Source of the DNA: Sphingobacterium sp. SYP-B4668
GTDB taxonomy: Bacteria > Bacteroidota > Bacteroidia > Sphingobacteriales > Sphingobacteriaceae
DNA: 64,000 nt
Assembly (NCBI RefSeq): GCF_027627455.1
Contig: NZ_CP115483.1
Coordinates: forward strand, 3,100,001-3,164,000
Direction: 5' to 3'
Position 1 is the first letter of the stretch. Each line of letters starts with the position of its first letter. Shown in pieces: positions 7,773 through 16,911 of this stretch. The notes below the pieces were generated by a model. That model saw only the letters and a list, made by a program, of their open reading frames with translations, did not search any database and was not told the origin of the DNA. A program made the translations under genes and the position numbers.

Positions 7773-8555
7773 TTATCCTATCTCCTTTTGCAGGATGTCT
7801 TTACTTTCATTGCAAGAAGGTACGACGAAGCAATCTTTGATCTTAGTCTCTGCAACGGAAGCCTCTCTATCCTCCGGCACCCAAGATAGCGCAGTATGCC
7901 CCTTGATACCCACCTTATCCACAATCCACCTACCAGCAGCTCGTAGATGTCCAGTACCTCTTTGGTAGCTCTTTAGTACCTTCTTGGTGAATCTGCAGTA
8001 CCTTCTTGGTGAATCTGCAGTACCTTTTCCGTGAACTAACTGTACACTATCAGTGCACCCTTGGTGAACTATCACTAAACTCAACCAATACTTACCGGAG
8101 GCTTGTTGCAGGTTCAAACCAGTGTATAGATAGTCTATAGAAAGGTTCATCCTATAGCCATTGCAGGCTTGAGCTAGGCTTATCCTATAGGCATTGCAGG
8201 CTCGAGGTAGGCTCATCCTATAATCATCGTAGGCTTGAGCAAGGCTCACTCCTACTTTTGCTATCTTTTTCGGACATTCTTTGGAAGCTGTTCGCCCCCG
8301 CTTCGGAGCTTTATTACCTTCCGACCACCTTGTTACTACCTTATCCTCACCTTTTTCGTGGTGAAGAGGTAATGATTTGGTTATGCAGAGGTTAAGCTGA
8401 GGTGGTGGAGCACCGAACAATGGACGAACAAAGGGCGAAGTTGATGGGGCGTCATCTAGAGACGAAGCCCTCCATACTTGACCGATATCATGATTTTGTT
8501 CTCTAAAAGAGGTGACTCTGTCCATAATTGTCTTTCTATATGTAAAGTCTGACAC
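7773..8555 (-). CDS. Doubtful ORF built of degenerate 11-residue repeats
   Basis: A 260-codon open frame with a GTG start at 8555; an ATG ten codons later is equally possible. Residues about 103-160 form degenerate 11-residue units (SLAQAYDDYRM, SLPRACNAYRI, SLAQACNGYRM, NLQQASGKYWL) matching the 33-bp DNA repeat. Further on, 22-bp DNA repeats are read in a different frame in each copy, which argues against selection on the protein there. There is no signal peptide and no recognised domain. Arg, Ser and Cys content is high. It may be a repeat-derived spurious ORF or a fast-evolving low-complexity protein. Confidence 0.3.
   Translation of the reverse strand: MSDFTYRKTIMDRVTSFREQNHDIGQVWRASSLDDAPSTSPFVRPLFGAPPPQLNLCITKSLPLHHEKGEDKVVTRWSEGNKAPKRGRTASKECPKKIAKVGVSLAQAYDDYRMSLPRACNAYRISLAQACNGYRMNLSIDYLYTGLNLQQASGKYWLSLVIVHQGCTDSVQLVHGKGTADSPRRYCRFTKKVLKSYQRGTGHLRAAGRWIVDKVGIKGHTALSWVPEDREASVAETKIKDCFVVPSCNESKDILQKEIG
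7954..8041. repeat. Four tandem 22-bp repeats
   Basis: Units start with GTACC at 7954, 7976, 7998 and 8020. The second and third (GTACCTTCTTGGTGAATCTG plus CA) are identical and the outer two are diverged. The unit length is not a multiple of three. Confidence 0.88.
8144..8242. repeat. Three tandem 33-bp repeats
   Basis: Units begin at 8144, 8177 and 8210 with GGYTYATCCTATA.. and end with GAGSWA-like sequence. A partial fourth begins at 8243 and weaker relatives extend towards 8101. The 33-bp length keeps the reading frame and gives an 11-residue protein repeat. Confidence 0.85.
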
Positions 8556-8616
8556 CCTGCGTAGAAGACCGATTGATGAAAAATATATTCTTCAAAAATA
8601 TAGCCGATAATAGGGA

Positions 8617-8647
8617 TTGACTAGTTCTTCAAATCTATCTATCATTG
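8617..8647 (+). promoter_or_regulatory. Bacteroidetes-type promoter for the WG-repeat lipoprotein operon
   Basis: TTG at 8617-8619, a 20-bp spacer, then TATCATTG at 8640-8647 (consensus TAnnTTTG, one mismatch). This predicts a start site near 8654 and a short leader of about 22 nt before the ATG at 8676. Confidence 0.55.
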
Positions 8648-8675
8648 ACGAGTATGATGAAAGAGATTTTGAAAC

Positions 8676-10160
8676 ATGAAAACAACAGCATTTAGTATCC
8701 TTATGGTATTAGCTTCAGCTACGGCTTGCACACAAGAAAATAAAGATAATCCTCCGCCAGTTCCTTCAAAAATGAAGACTATAAATAGTATCCCATTCTT
8801 AACGAACCAGACTTCCTATATCTATGTGGATAAAGAGAGTTTGAAGCCTATCACGAACCAAAACTTCCGAAGTGCATCCCTATATACCGCTACTGGGTTT
8901 GCAGTTGTTGAAAATAAAAAAAATGAATATGCGATTATAGATGAAAATGGAAAAATAGTATTGGATTTTTCAGCATACAACATCAATTTAAATGTTGTAA
9001 ACGGGCTTACCTTTTATAAAAAGGAAATTGAACACGAAAAGAAAATGCCTATCTGGAAGTGGCATTGGAATATTCTAGGAGGCGGTATCAAAAAAGAACA
9101 AACCTACCATAAAGTCGAGATTGGCGTGTTGGAAACCAAGCAAATCATCCTCCGTAAGGATGTTCCATACCAGGACGATAATTACTATATAAATTTCACT
9201 TCTATAGATGAAAATCACGTGTTTTGGAACGGAATGGTTTATGAAATCAAAAAAAACCGCTTAAACAAAGTCGAAAACAATGTTGCCGAATTGCTCGAAA
9301 ACAAACGCTTTATCAAAGCTTCAAATGAAACTTTTTCCATATATGAGTTGACTCAAAAAAAGGCTATACACACCGGACTAAAAGGTTCTGAAACCCTTTC
9401 TATACAATTGGGAAAGGAAAGCATATTACTCAATGAAATCAATAAGGAACGATATGCCCCGGAAGTTCCTAAACTATTAGTGGACAGCAAAACGAATGAT
9501 GTTTATCCGTATCCACAATACGAAAAGGTATTTCCCAAGGAAATTATAAAAGCAACTTCATCGCAAATCGATTTCATTAAAAATACCTCTTTGGTGTATT
9601 CCATAACCAATTCGCCTTATTTTCTATTAGGTGTTTTTAATTACGATCATGCTATTTGGGCATTTGATTGGCTGTATGTAGATACCAAAGGAAATGTGGT
9701 GGATTCCATTGACAGCTATAATTTTAAAGTGCTGGATCGGGTGGGGAACTTGGTTTGGCCAGACAGGAAGATGATTTTTCCCGATAGATTCATAGACAAT
9801 AATTGGAAAATCGGAAAAATAAGCTTTTATGAAGGGATGGGTGATTTATACTTTGTCCGAATGGAAGGCGAAAAACAAACGAAAACTATGGGCCTGTGGA
9901 ACAGTAACACAAAGACTTGGGAGATAAAGCCTGAATATCGTACGATATCAATATTGGATACTGATAAACAGATATATGCTCTTCAAAAAGAGGAAAATGA
10001 CCTATATACACTCTATGATAACAAGAATAAAAGAAGTATCGGATCTAAGTCTTATCAATCCATAAACTCGGATGGCCTAGTGCATGTTAAATTAAATTCG
10101 GGGCAAATTATTTATTATTATATCGATATTTACTCTGGAAAAGAATACAAAGAGAATTAA
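8676..10160 (+). CDS. WG-repeat-like lipoprotein of unknown function
   Basis: This 494-residue protein has a lipoprotein signal (ASATAC, Cys18 likely lipidated) followed by a proline-rich linker. Segments such as GFAVVENKKNEYAIIDENGKIVLDF resemble WG (KWG) repeats, beta-propeller-like units common in Bacteroidota surface proteins. Later segments (WLYVDTKGNVVDSIDSYNFKVLD, TMGLWNSNTKTWEIKPEYRTI) repeat the pattern weakly. No catalytic motif is visible. It forms an operon with the secreted protein that starts 24 bp downstream. Its lower GC and lysine/asparagine-rich composition differ from neighbouring PUL genes. Confidence 0.78.
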   Translation: MKTTAFSILMVLASATACTQENKDNPPPVPSKMKTINSIPFLTNQTSYIYVDKESLKPITNQNFRSASLYTATGFAVVENKKNEYAIIDENGKIVLDFSAYNINLNVVNGLTFYKKEIEHEKKMPIWKWHWNILGGGIKKEQTYHKVEIGVLETKQIILRKDVPYQDDNYYINFTSIDENHVFWNGMVYEIKKNRLNKVENNVAELLENKRFIKASNETFSIYELTQKKAIHTGLKGSETLSIQLGKESILLNEINKERYAPEVPKLLVDSKTNDVYPYPQYEKVFPKEIIKATSSQIDFIKNTSLVYSITNSPYFLLGVFNYDHAIWAFDWLYVDTKGNVVDSIDSYNFKVLDRVGNLVWPDRKMIFPDRFIDNNWKIGKISFYEGMGDLYFVRMEGEKQTKTMGLWNSNTKTWEIKPEYRTISILDTDKQIYALQKEENDLYTLYDNKNKRSIGSKSYQSINSDGLVHVKLNSGQIIYYYIDIYSGKEYKEN

Positions 10161-10184
10161 GCAATAAATTCAAACTACTATAAA

Positions 10185-10817
10185 ATGATTTTTAGAAAGC
10201 TATTGCCGGCCGCTGCTTGTTTGCTAAGTGTATCATCTTTTGCGCAAATACGAACAGAAGTCTATTTTTCTTCAGATAATAAATACCATGAGATTATCGA
10301 AGATGTTGGCAATCCATTGCCAGGAAGTCCGGTGATGATCATCAAATCTTTTGTCCCTAACTATGGAAGCTATATCTGGTTCTTGAACGATAGCAAAGCT
10401 ACAAACCTGGCTTATTTGGACGAACAGCCAAAGGATCTACACTCGGGTATTTTTGTGGAGGATCACGGCGGATTGATTCAAAAGATGACCTTTAAAGACT
10501 TTGCCGGTGGTTTGGTTCAACCTAAATATCTCCTTAATTTCTGTGAAATCGACGATGCAAACAAGGACGGTTTTCCGGAGTTCTATCTTACCTATTTTGA
10601 AGAGTCGGACGGATTGGATGCCAAGCCGTTGAAAGTTATCGTGTACACAGGTCTAGGTAAAAAAGCATTTACAAAATCAAAAATTACGGGTTGGATTCCG
10701 TTTCAGGAGGAGGATGAGTATCGTGAAGTGCAAGATGCCAATTTCAAATTATTACCAAAAGAAATAAGGCTGAGAGCTAAAAAAACGTTGAAAGATGCCA
10801 AAAACGGAATGAATTAG
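10185..10817 (+). CDS. Secreted protein of unknown function
   Basis: This 210-residue protein has a classical signal peptide (MIFRKLLPAAACLLSVSSFAQ). DDANKDGFPEFYLTYFEESDG resembles a calcium-binding, FG-GAP or dockerin-like loop (DxNxDGxxE), as in proteins annotated M949_RS01915-like in related bacteria. Beta strands dominate up to about residue 150 and the C-terminus is basic and helical. It follows the lipoprotein gene by 24 bp and is probably co-transcribed. No enzymatic motif is seen. Confidence 0.75.
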   Translation: MIFRKLLPAAACLLSVSSFAQIRTEVYFSSDNKYHEIIEDVGNPLPGSPVMIIKSFVPNYGSYIWFLNDSKATNLAYLDEQPKDLHSGIFVEDHGGLIQKMTFKDFAGGLVQPKYLLNFCEIDDANKDGFPEFYLTYFEESDGLDAKPLKVIVYTGLGKKAFTKSKITGWIPFQEEDEYREVQDANFKLLPKEIRLRAKKTLKDAKNGMN

Positions 10818-11136
10818 AGGAACTACATAACTTAGCGGTATTCGTACGCAACTGGCCCAGACAGTATGAAGGGAGGACTACTATCGACTCGCGGACACGG
10901 ACCCAAGCTTTCACCAAATACAATAAAACGACTGAGATAAAAGGGGCGTTGGCCGAGAAAAAACCTGTATCGACCTAAATCGTCTAAGATACACCGCTAG
11001 AATCATGTAAGTTAGCGCAAAATAAAATGGTGAAGCTAGGTCGATAACGGGAATTAAACTCCCTACGGCCGTAGAAAAGTAACCTACCCTTATCCTTTAT
11101 TTAAAAACAACTATAATCGCTAACGATTCTGCTCTG
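10818..11136. other. Intergenic stretch without a recognisable gene
   Basis: All frames are broken by stops. Short peptide-like stretches on the plus strand (for example a segment reading RTQLAQTV just after 10845) could be decayed coding sequence, but no family is recognised. There is no strong terminator between the convergent genes. Confidence 0.4.
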
Positions 11137-12276
11137 CTACACATGGGGATAAAACCGCTCGAGCGACCTCCAATACTTATCCTTAAATATGTCATAGGAT
11201 AGCTCAAGCGTTGATGCGTACTTTTCTACCATGGCATCCATTACTTTGGATGGTATCCGAAAATCTTTACAGGCAAAATATATCGCTCTTGAATTGTTAG
11301 CGGTCTCCCTTCCTAGGTTCAAATAGCCATCATAGTCTTTAAGCATCGTCATCAATTCGTCTTCGAATCCATTCAACATCTCACCAGTAGCGGTATCGGG
11401 CAATCCACTGGCAGGGTGCCCATGATATCCAATTTCAACATTCAACATCCAGGGATGGGAGGCTTTGGCATCCCATTGAATCAATGTACTGTTGATAATT
11501 GCCAATAAAGGCATACCGTTGTCAAGGCTAGCTTCGAGGGCTGCATAACTATCCTCTTCGGTATTATATCTTGTCCCCTCGTACTTCTCCACAAACTCTT
11601 TTTCCCTCCATATCAAAAAATCTTTAAGCTTGTCTATGGGAATCAATTCCAGTCCCGCCTGCGGGGCAATAATTTCCAAGTTATCTATAGCGGTAATGGC
11701 GTTGAGTTCGCCTAGATAATTATCTAAAAACACGTATACACCTGTCTCGATAATGGAACTGTCATCCGCATTATAATGATTGTAAATGATACGGATATCA
11801 ATCTCATCAGGATAGTACGCATCAGAGATTGGAGCAAAGAACAGATTATCTTTCTCAAAGGTATAATCTTCAATCCTGACACCTATATTGTCAATTTCTC
11901 CACCAGGCTTCATAGCTGTAAAAATCCAGCCTGTAATGTCAGGCGCGCTATTGACAAGCTCTTCAACAAAAACAACGTTCTTGATGATCCCATCCGGCGT
12001 AAAGACCAACTCTACTCTACCATCGGAGGTCATACCGGTCAAAAAATAAAAACCCTCTCTTAACTCGCTGAGCTTATTGGCGAGAGGTGTAAAGAATACG
12101 TTCTCAATATTATCATTATTTTTTACAGCAGCGGCAAAAGTCTGTTCATGTACCTTGAACCATTGCCAAAAATCATCATGGGAAGCAACTTGCTCTTCCT
12201 TATTACGAGATATGTTCTTTAGAAAATCCATGTGTTTCAATTTCTTAGTTGGCCACCAGTTAGTCAATGATGGCAT
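11137..12276 (-). CDS. DUF695-like protein
   Basis: This 379-residue cytoplasmic protein has no signal peptide. The C-terminal part (about 235-379: EDSYAALEASLDNGMPLLAIINSTL, then HPWMLNVEIGYHGHPASGLPDT, then FEDELMTMLKDYDGYLNLGRET) matches the DUF695 pattern. The N-terminal half (HDDFWQWFKVHEQTFAAAVK..) resembles the domain often paired with it. Its function is unknown. Proteins of this type often occur in accessory clusters encoding immunity-like or stress proteins. A second ATG at 12231 (MDFLKNI) is an equally good start. A TAATTTTG -7-like box lies at 12302-12309. Confidence 0.72.
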   Translation of the reverse strand: MPSLTNWWPTKKLKHMDFLKNISRNKEEQVASHDDFWQWFKVHEQTFAAAVKNNDNIENVFFTPLANKLSELREGFYFLTGMTSDGRVELVFTPDGIIKNVVFVEELVNSAPDITGWIFTAMKPGGEIDNIGVRIEDYTFEKDNLFFAPISDAYYPDEIDIRIIYNHYNADDSSIIETGVYVFLDNYLGELNAITAIDNLEIIAPQAGLELIPIDKLKDFLIWREKEFVEKYEGTRYNTEEDSYAALEASLDNGMPLLAIINSTLIQWDAKASHPWMLNVEIGYHGHPASGLPDTATGEMLNGFEDELMTMLKDYDGYLNLGRETANNSRAIYFACKDFRIPSKVMDAMVEKYASTLELSYDIFKDKYWRSLERFYPHV

Positions 12277-12424
12277 TTTAAATCTAAGGAAAATTTCAAT
12301 ACAAAATTAGCATTCAAAATTCTTTTGTTTGTTACAGCAGATAAGCGCTATAAAATAGTATTGCATATAACAACGGTGTATCTGATGTTTTGCCAGCTTA
12401 TTATCTCCTCTCTTTAAAATATAA

Positions 12425-12586
12425 TCAATTACTTAAATCGTCATTTTTAATACCACGCTTATTCTTTCGAAGCTCTTCTTTCAATCGACCAAAGCGGTAA
12501 TTTAAGCTTATGCTATATCGTCTATGGTAGGATTGATTATGGGTTGTCTGAAGAAAATCTGGACCAATGACCTGCTCATTGACAAA
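12425..12586 (-). pseudogene. C-terminal relic of a TonB-dependent outer membrane receptor
   Basis: The frame ending at the TGA at 12425-12427 encodes about 53 residues with YSISLNYRFGRLKEELRKNK followed by RGIKNDDLSN. This is the typical last strand and tail of Bacteroidota outer-membrane beta-barrel receptors of the CarboxypepD_reg/OMP_b-brl_3 type. It is closed by a stop upstream at 12587-12589. The remaining receptor is absent. Confidence 0.72.
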
Positions 12587-12863
12587 CTATATTTAGAGGA
12601 AGTATGGGATTGACTATTTTTTTAAGGTATTCATTGGGAAACCTAGCTTTTAGCATTATCAAAAGAGGCTAACACCAAGGTATGACTTTAATGAGCCAGC
12701 TAAGCAAAGTCATTCAAAAATGAAGAAAGAAGTTTGGGAAGAAGAAGCGTGCTGACTAGCTGGTGGCTGGTAAAAAAGTTACGAAAGAACAAATAAGCAA
12801 GCGCTGTTTTTCCTTTTAATAAGGCACATGAACCAAAACTAGATCGGATTAATTTAGTAAAAA
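12587..12863. other. Decayed intergenic stretch
   Basis: No open frame or recognisable motif lies between the receptor relic and the truncated sigma-factor gene. The position suggests remnants of a former sigma/receptor locus. Confidence 0.4.
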
Positions 12864-13307
12864 CTAGGGCGTTGAATTCAAATTATCGGAATCGTCACTA
12901 TTTTTCAGATATATAATCCTACCTTTTTGGAACGGCATGACGGTGGGGTCTTGAGAGGCATCATCAGGCAAATCTTTATAATCTTTTTGTGTATCCCCAT
13001 TCTCATCGTCAATAGACTTGTTCTTAGAGCGAACGAGTATCCTCTTAAGAATCCGACATTTGACTTCCGCAGCGAGATAGGATGGTAGTGGCGTGGAAAT
13101 TTCCAATTTATCCCGTTGGAGCCACATGTTTACGAATATCTGCTGGACGATATTTTCTGCCTCCTCAAGACTACCCAGCTTATTTGCCGCTGCAACGAAC
13201 AGTGTTTTCCAATAGCGGTTGTAAATTTCAGCTAATGCCTCGTTGCTATTGATTTTGAGCATATGGATGAGTGTATCATCCGAAAGTTGATCTGCCATTT
13301 GGTTCAT
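12864..13307 (-). pseudogene. Truncated ECF sigma factor (region 2 only)
   Basis: Residues 8-95 match sigma-70 region 2 of Bacteroidota ECF factors (DDTLIHMLKINSNEALAEIYNRYWKTLF, then SLEEAENIVQQIFVNMWLQR, then PSYLAAEVKCRILK). After a linker the frame runs into unrelated sequence (GRIIYLKNSDDSDNLNSTP) and stops at 147 residues. Region 4, which contacts the -35-type element and is present in the two other sigma factors of this window, is missing. It lies just upstream of a receptor relic on the same strand, which fits a decayed sigma/receptor locus. Confidence 0.7.
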
Positions 13308-13526
13308 AATCCTAAGGTGTACAATACACTAGCTACAAGCGCAGCCAAGCGATAAATATAATCCCACACTTAAAGGTTCCTTTTCATGTGTATATCCCTA
13401 GTTGATTTGGCCACATTTTTAGCGAAAAACATTTTTACTCCAAAAGCCAAGTCAGTCAGCCTCCAGTGGTGCAGCAACTAATTTCAAAGGGAGGTATCAA
13501 ATCGATTACGAAATCAACTATATATA

Positions 13527-13826
13527 TTATCCCTGCTCTCCATCAGTTAATTCTGTATAGGCTGCAAACACTCCTGTATCTCCAGAATACAAAATATTGT
13601 CTAAAAAACGATCAAAATACCCAACCGATTCGGAATCACGTCTTAATACTTGTTCTTTCAGAAAAATCCACTCAGACAAAAAATAGGGTGTTTGGTGATA
13701 GAAATCCTGATCTTTGATAACTTGATCGACCATTTCGTAAGCTATTGATATGTCTAGTGCATCACTTTCCTGCATAACCTTCGCCTGCACGTCTTTGAGA
13801 AAGCTGTAAATTTGAAATTTTTCCAT
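13527..13826 (-). CDS. Small hypothetical protein
   Basis: This 99-residue acidic protein (MEKFQIYSFLKDVQAKVMQESDALDISIAYEMVDQ...) has no signal peptide. It is predicted to be mostly helical, with aromatic residues at regular positions (FYHQTPYFLSEWIFLKEQV, GYFDRFLDNILY). A purine-rich stretch (GTGCGGGG) lies a few bases before the ATG on the minus strand. The pattern suggests a small helical cytoplasmic protein. No family is recognised. Confidence 0.6.
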   Translation of the reverse strand: MEKFQIYSFLKDVQAKVMQESDALDISIAYEMVDQVIKDQDFYHQTPYFLSEWIFLKEQVLRRDSESVGYFDRFLDNILYSGDTGVFAAYTELTDGEQG

Positions 13827-14236
13827 AACCCCGCACCTATTATTAAATATTTATTTGCAATCATTACCCTAGCATTGGAAATGTTGCTTTATCTCATTGA
13901 TGACAAAATTACTAGAAAATATCTTTACAACCTACGACAAGGATACCAGAAATAGTATGTGGAGGAACGAAATATAAGTGTCTGGATTTATTTACATCTA
14001 GCGGACAATCGGGAGACGCGATAAGCGACAAACTTTGGTAAATTTGGGCTAGACAAGGTCTAATTTCCAAGAGAAGTTATTGACGCGTAATGAAAAAGAT
14101 AGCGCGCATGCGCAACATGTAATAAAACGAGGACAACGGACTTTAAAAACCAAGTTCTTTCGCTCAGGAAAAAAGCAGGTGGTGTGTGTTCGTTTATATC
14201 AATGAAAATAGACTGTGATAAACTAATTAAATACGG
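13827..14236. other. Intergenic stretch between divergent genes
   Basis: 410 bp without a supported gene. GCGCGCATGCGC near 14101-14115 is a short alternating GC palindrome. No clear promoter could be assigned to the downstream oxidoreductase gene. Confidence 0.4.
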
Positions 14237-15259
14237 ATGAAAAAAATAGGATTTTTATCTTTTGGTCATTGGGCAAACCATCCCACTTATAATACGCGTA
14301 CTGCGAGTGATACATTGCTTCAGTCTATCGACTTGGCAATGGCTGCGGAGGAAATTGGCATCGATGGTGCATATTTTCGTGTTCATCATTTTGCCAACCA
14401 ATTGGCTTCTCCATTTCCATTGCTATCGGCAATCGGAGCTAAAACGCGTAAAATTGAAATTGGAACAGGGGTGATTGATATGCGCTATGAAAACCCAATG
14501 TATATGATAGAGGATGCTGGATCGGCTGATTTAATATCAGAAGGACGATTACAATTGGGAATTAGTAGGGGCTCACCGGAGCAGGTGATAGATGGTTGGC
14601 GGTATTTTGGCTATGAACCAGCGGAAGGTGAGACAGACGCGGACATGGGACGAAGAAAGGCTATGGAATTTTTAAAGAGACTGGAAGGTGGAGGATTCGC
14701 CCAACCGAACCCTTATCCAATGTTTCCTAATCCTCCAGGCTTATTACGATTGGAACCACATTCTGAAAGCTTGAGAGATCGTATATGGTGGGGTGCTGCC
14801 TCGAATGCAACTGCGGTGTGGGCTGCGCAAAACAGGATGCATCTGCAAAGCTCAACACTGAAATATGATGAAAATGGAAAGCCATTTCATGTACAGCAGG
14901 CTGAACAAATCAGGTTGTATAAGGAGGCTTGGAAAGAGGCTGGACATATACTGGAACCAAGGGTATCGGTAAGTCGATCTATATTTGCATTAGTAAACGA
15001 CCAGGACCGCTACTATTTTGGACAGGAAGCAGAACGGGACGATAAAATCGGTATGATTGAAAAGGACAAACGTGCCATATTTGGCAGAAGCTATGCTGCT
15101 GAACCGGACCAACTAATCGAAGAATTAGCCCAGGATGAAGCTATACAGGAAGCAGACACGGTACTACTAACTATCCCAAACACATTAGGTGTAGATTATA
15201 ACGTACATGTGCTTTCGGCTATTCTGGAACATGTGGCTCCGGGGTTGGGTTGGCGTTAA
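14237..15259 (+). CDS. LLM-class flavin-dependent oxidoreductase (luciferase-like monooxygenase)
   Basis: This 340-residue TIM-barrel protein has the luciferase-like pattern: KKIGFLSFGHW at strand 1, SIDLAMAAEEIGIDGAYFRVHHFA, then SPFPLLSAIGAKTRKIEIGTGVIDMRYENP, then GRLQLGISRGSPEQ. These proteins are cytoplasmic and use FMN to oxidise small molecules, but the substrate cannot be read from sequence. It stands alone on the plus strand and is convergent with the MocR regulator gene. Frame and length are normal for the family. Codon use and GC resemble the PUL genes more than the preceding accessory region. Confidence 0.88.
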   Translation: MKKIGFLSFGHWANHPTYNTRTASDTLLQSIDLAMAAEEIGIDGAYFRVHHFANQLASPFPLLSAIGAKTRKIEIGTGVIDMRYENPMYMIEDAGSADLISEGRLQLGISRGSPEQVIDGWRYFGYEPAEGETDADMGRRKAMEFLKRLEGGGFAQPNPYPMFPNPPGLLRLEPHSESLRDRIWWGAASNATAVWAAQNRMHLQSSTLKYDENGKPFHVQQAEQIRLYKEAWKEAGHILEPRVSVSRSIFALVNDQDRYYFGQEAERDDKIGMIEKDKRAIFGRSYAAEPDQLIEELAQDEAIQEADTVLLTIPNTLGVDYNVHVLSAILEHVAPGLGWR

Positions 15260-15382
15260 TGTGTCCTATCTTGAACAAATTAGATCCTGCTAGGGCTGAT
15301 GGTGCACAGCGCGGCCATTAACATATAGTCCATTAACGGACATTATTGGGAACGTGACAAAAGCCCCGTCCTATTTGAAAAA

Positions 15383-16801
15383 TTAAGCTTGCAATGCCTT
15401 GACAAGGTTACCGATAGTCTGGAGCTTAAGTCTGAGCTTTTCCGACCAGGGCAGACCAATGCAGAGACGCATACAGTTGTCAAATTGATTTTGGAGTGTA
15501 AACATACGCCCGGGACCGAAACTAATTTGTTGTTTCATGGCTAAATCATAGAGTATTGCAGTATCGATTTCTTTGGGCAACTCTAACCACAATGCTAATC
15601 CCCCCTGAGGGCGACTGATTTTTGTACCTTCAGGAAAATACGCTGCTATAGCCTGAACATATTGTTGCGCATTTTCCTGAAGCGTGCGGCGCAGCTGTCT
15701 CAAATGATGTTCATATCGACCTGTTCTGAGAAAATTACCAACGGCTTCATGTACGATAGATGTCGAAGAAATCGTGTGAACAAGCTTAAGCTTTAATAGC
15801 TTTTCCATATATCTGCCAGGTGCTACCCATCCTACTCGAAAACCAGGAGCCAATGTTTTCGAGATCGAACTGCACCAGAGCACATTGCCATCCTTATCAA
15901 ATGATTTGCAGCATTTAGGACGGTGCTCACCAAAATAAAGGTCACCATATACATCATCCTCTATAAGTGGGATTTGATGTGTTGCCAGCAAAGTCACCAC
16001 GCGTGCTTTACTTTCATCAGGCATACAACTTCCTAAGGGGGTGTTGAAATTGGGAACTAAGAGACAAATATCAATCAGGTGGACCAACTCTTCCAAAGCA
16101 TCTATGTCTATCCCCGTAACAGGATGTGTGGGTAGCTCCAATACTTTAAGCCCTAGACTAATGGCTAATTGCAAAATTCCTGGATAACACGGACTCTCAA
16201 TAGCAACTGTATCTCCGGATTTACCAATGGCCATCAAACAAAATGACAGAGCATCCATCCCGCCGCTGGTGGTAATTAAATCACTTTCATGTAGATTGCC
16301 ACCCCATCCCATTGACCGCTGGGCAACCATCCGCCGTAACTTAACATTCCCCTCCAGCGCTTCATAATTAGTGCCCCCTCCTTCGAGGTTGCGTGTAGCC
16401 AATACAAGCTCCTTTTTTAATTTCGCCAAAGGTAACAATTCTTGTGCGGGAGCGCCAATAGAAAAAAGTGTAAGAGCTGGATTGCCAATACTCCGATAGA
16501 CCTTATCTATCAATGCATTGGGTTCACGATGCTTAGCAACTAAAGATGGTTGGCTGACCTCGGGGAGGGGAAGTCTTGACAATGGTGAGTAGGTCACAAA
16601 GTAACCAGACTGTGGCTTTGAGGAGATGAGTGATTGCGCTTCGAGCTCTAAGAAAACTCGTTTAGCTGTATTCATCCCAATTCCTTGTTCTTTACAAAGC
16701 ATCCTAACGGAGGGGAGCTTTTCTCCTGGTATCAATACGCCATTCTTGATTTGACTAGCAAATCGACTTGCAATTTCGTGATATAAAAACTCCTTTCCCA
16801 T
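15383..16801 (-). CDS. MocR/PdxR-type GntR regulator with aminotransferase domain
   Basis: This 472-residue protein has an N-terminal GntR winged helix (residues about 5-70: YHEIASRFASQIKNGVLIPG, then LPSVRMLCKEQGIGMNTAKRVF). A fold-type I aminotransferase domain (about 100-470) follows, with PLP-binding Lys315 in SSISKTLAPGFRVGW and the NFNTPLG substrate/PLP segment. MocR proteins sense PLP, amines or amino acids and usually control a neighbouring gene. Here the divergent partner is an EamA transporter 110 bp away, so regulation of that exporter is a reasonable inference. Known branches include PdxR, GabR, TauR and EhuR; the branch is not resolved. Confidence 0.9.
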   Translation of the reverse strand: MGKEFLYHEIASRFASQIKNGVLIPGEKLPSVRMLCKEQGIGMNTAKRVFLELEAQSLISSKPQSGYFVTYSPLSRLPLPEVSQPSLVAKHREPNALIDKVYRSIGNPALTLFSIGAPAQELLPLAKLKKELVLATRNLEGGGTNYEALEGNVKLRRMVAQRSMGWGGNLHESDLITTSGGMDALSFCLMAIGKSGDTVAIESPCYPGILQLAISLGLKVLELPTHPVTGIDIDALEELVHLIDICLLVPNFNTPLGSCMPDESKARVVTLLATHQIPLIEDDVYGDLYFGEHRPKCCKSFDKDGNVLWCSSISKTLAPGFRVGWVAPGRYMEKLLKLKLVHTISSTSIVHEAVGNFLRTGRYEHHLRQLRRTLQENAQQYVQAIAAYFPEGTKISRPQGGLALWLELPKEIDTAILYDLAMKQQISFGPGRMFTLQNQFDNCMRLCIGLPWSEKLRLKLQTIGNLVKALQA

Positions 16802-16911
16802 TGGAAGATTATGAAAAGTTAAAGTGGAATTACAACTGTGACCATCGAAATATACAAAACTGATACTGTATTCAATAAGAATATGCTCTTAATTTTACAA
16901 AAAAATAAGAT

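Noticed and set aside
7954..8242. CRISPR array
   Set aside because: The 22- and 33-bp repeats are directly tandem with no unique spacers, and no cas genes are present.
10845..10950. A decayed SusD or lipoprotein gene after the secreted protein
   Set aside because: Short peptide-like stretches are present but broken by stops, and no motif could be recognised.
14101..14115. GC palindrome as an operator for the luciferase-like gene
   Set aside because: GCGCGCATGCGC is short, lies more than 120 bp upstream and has no adjacent promoter match.
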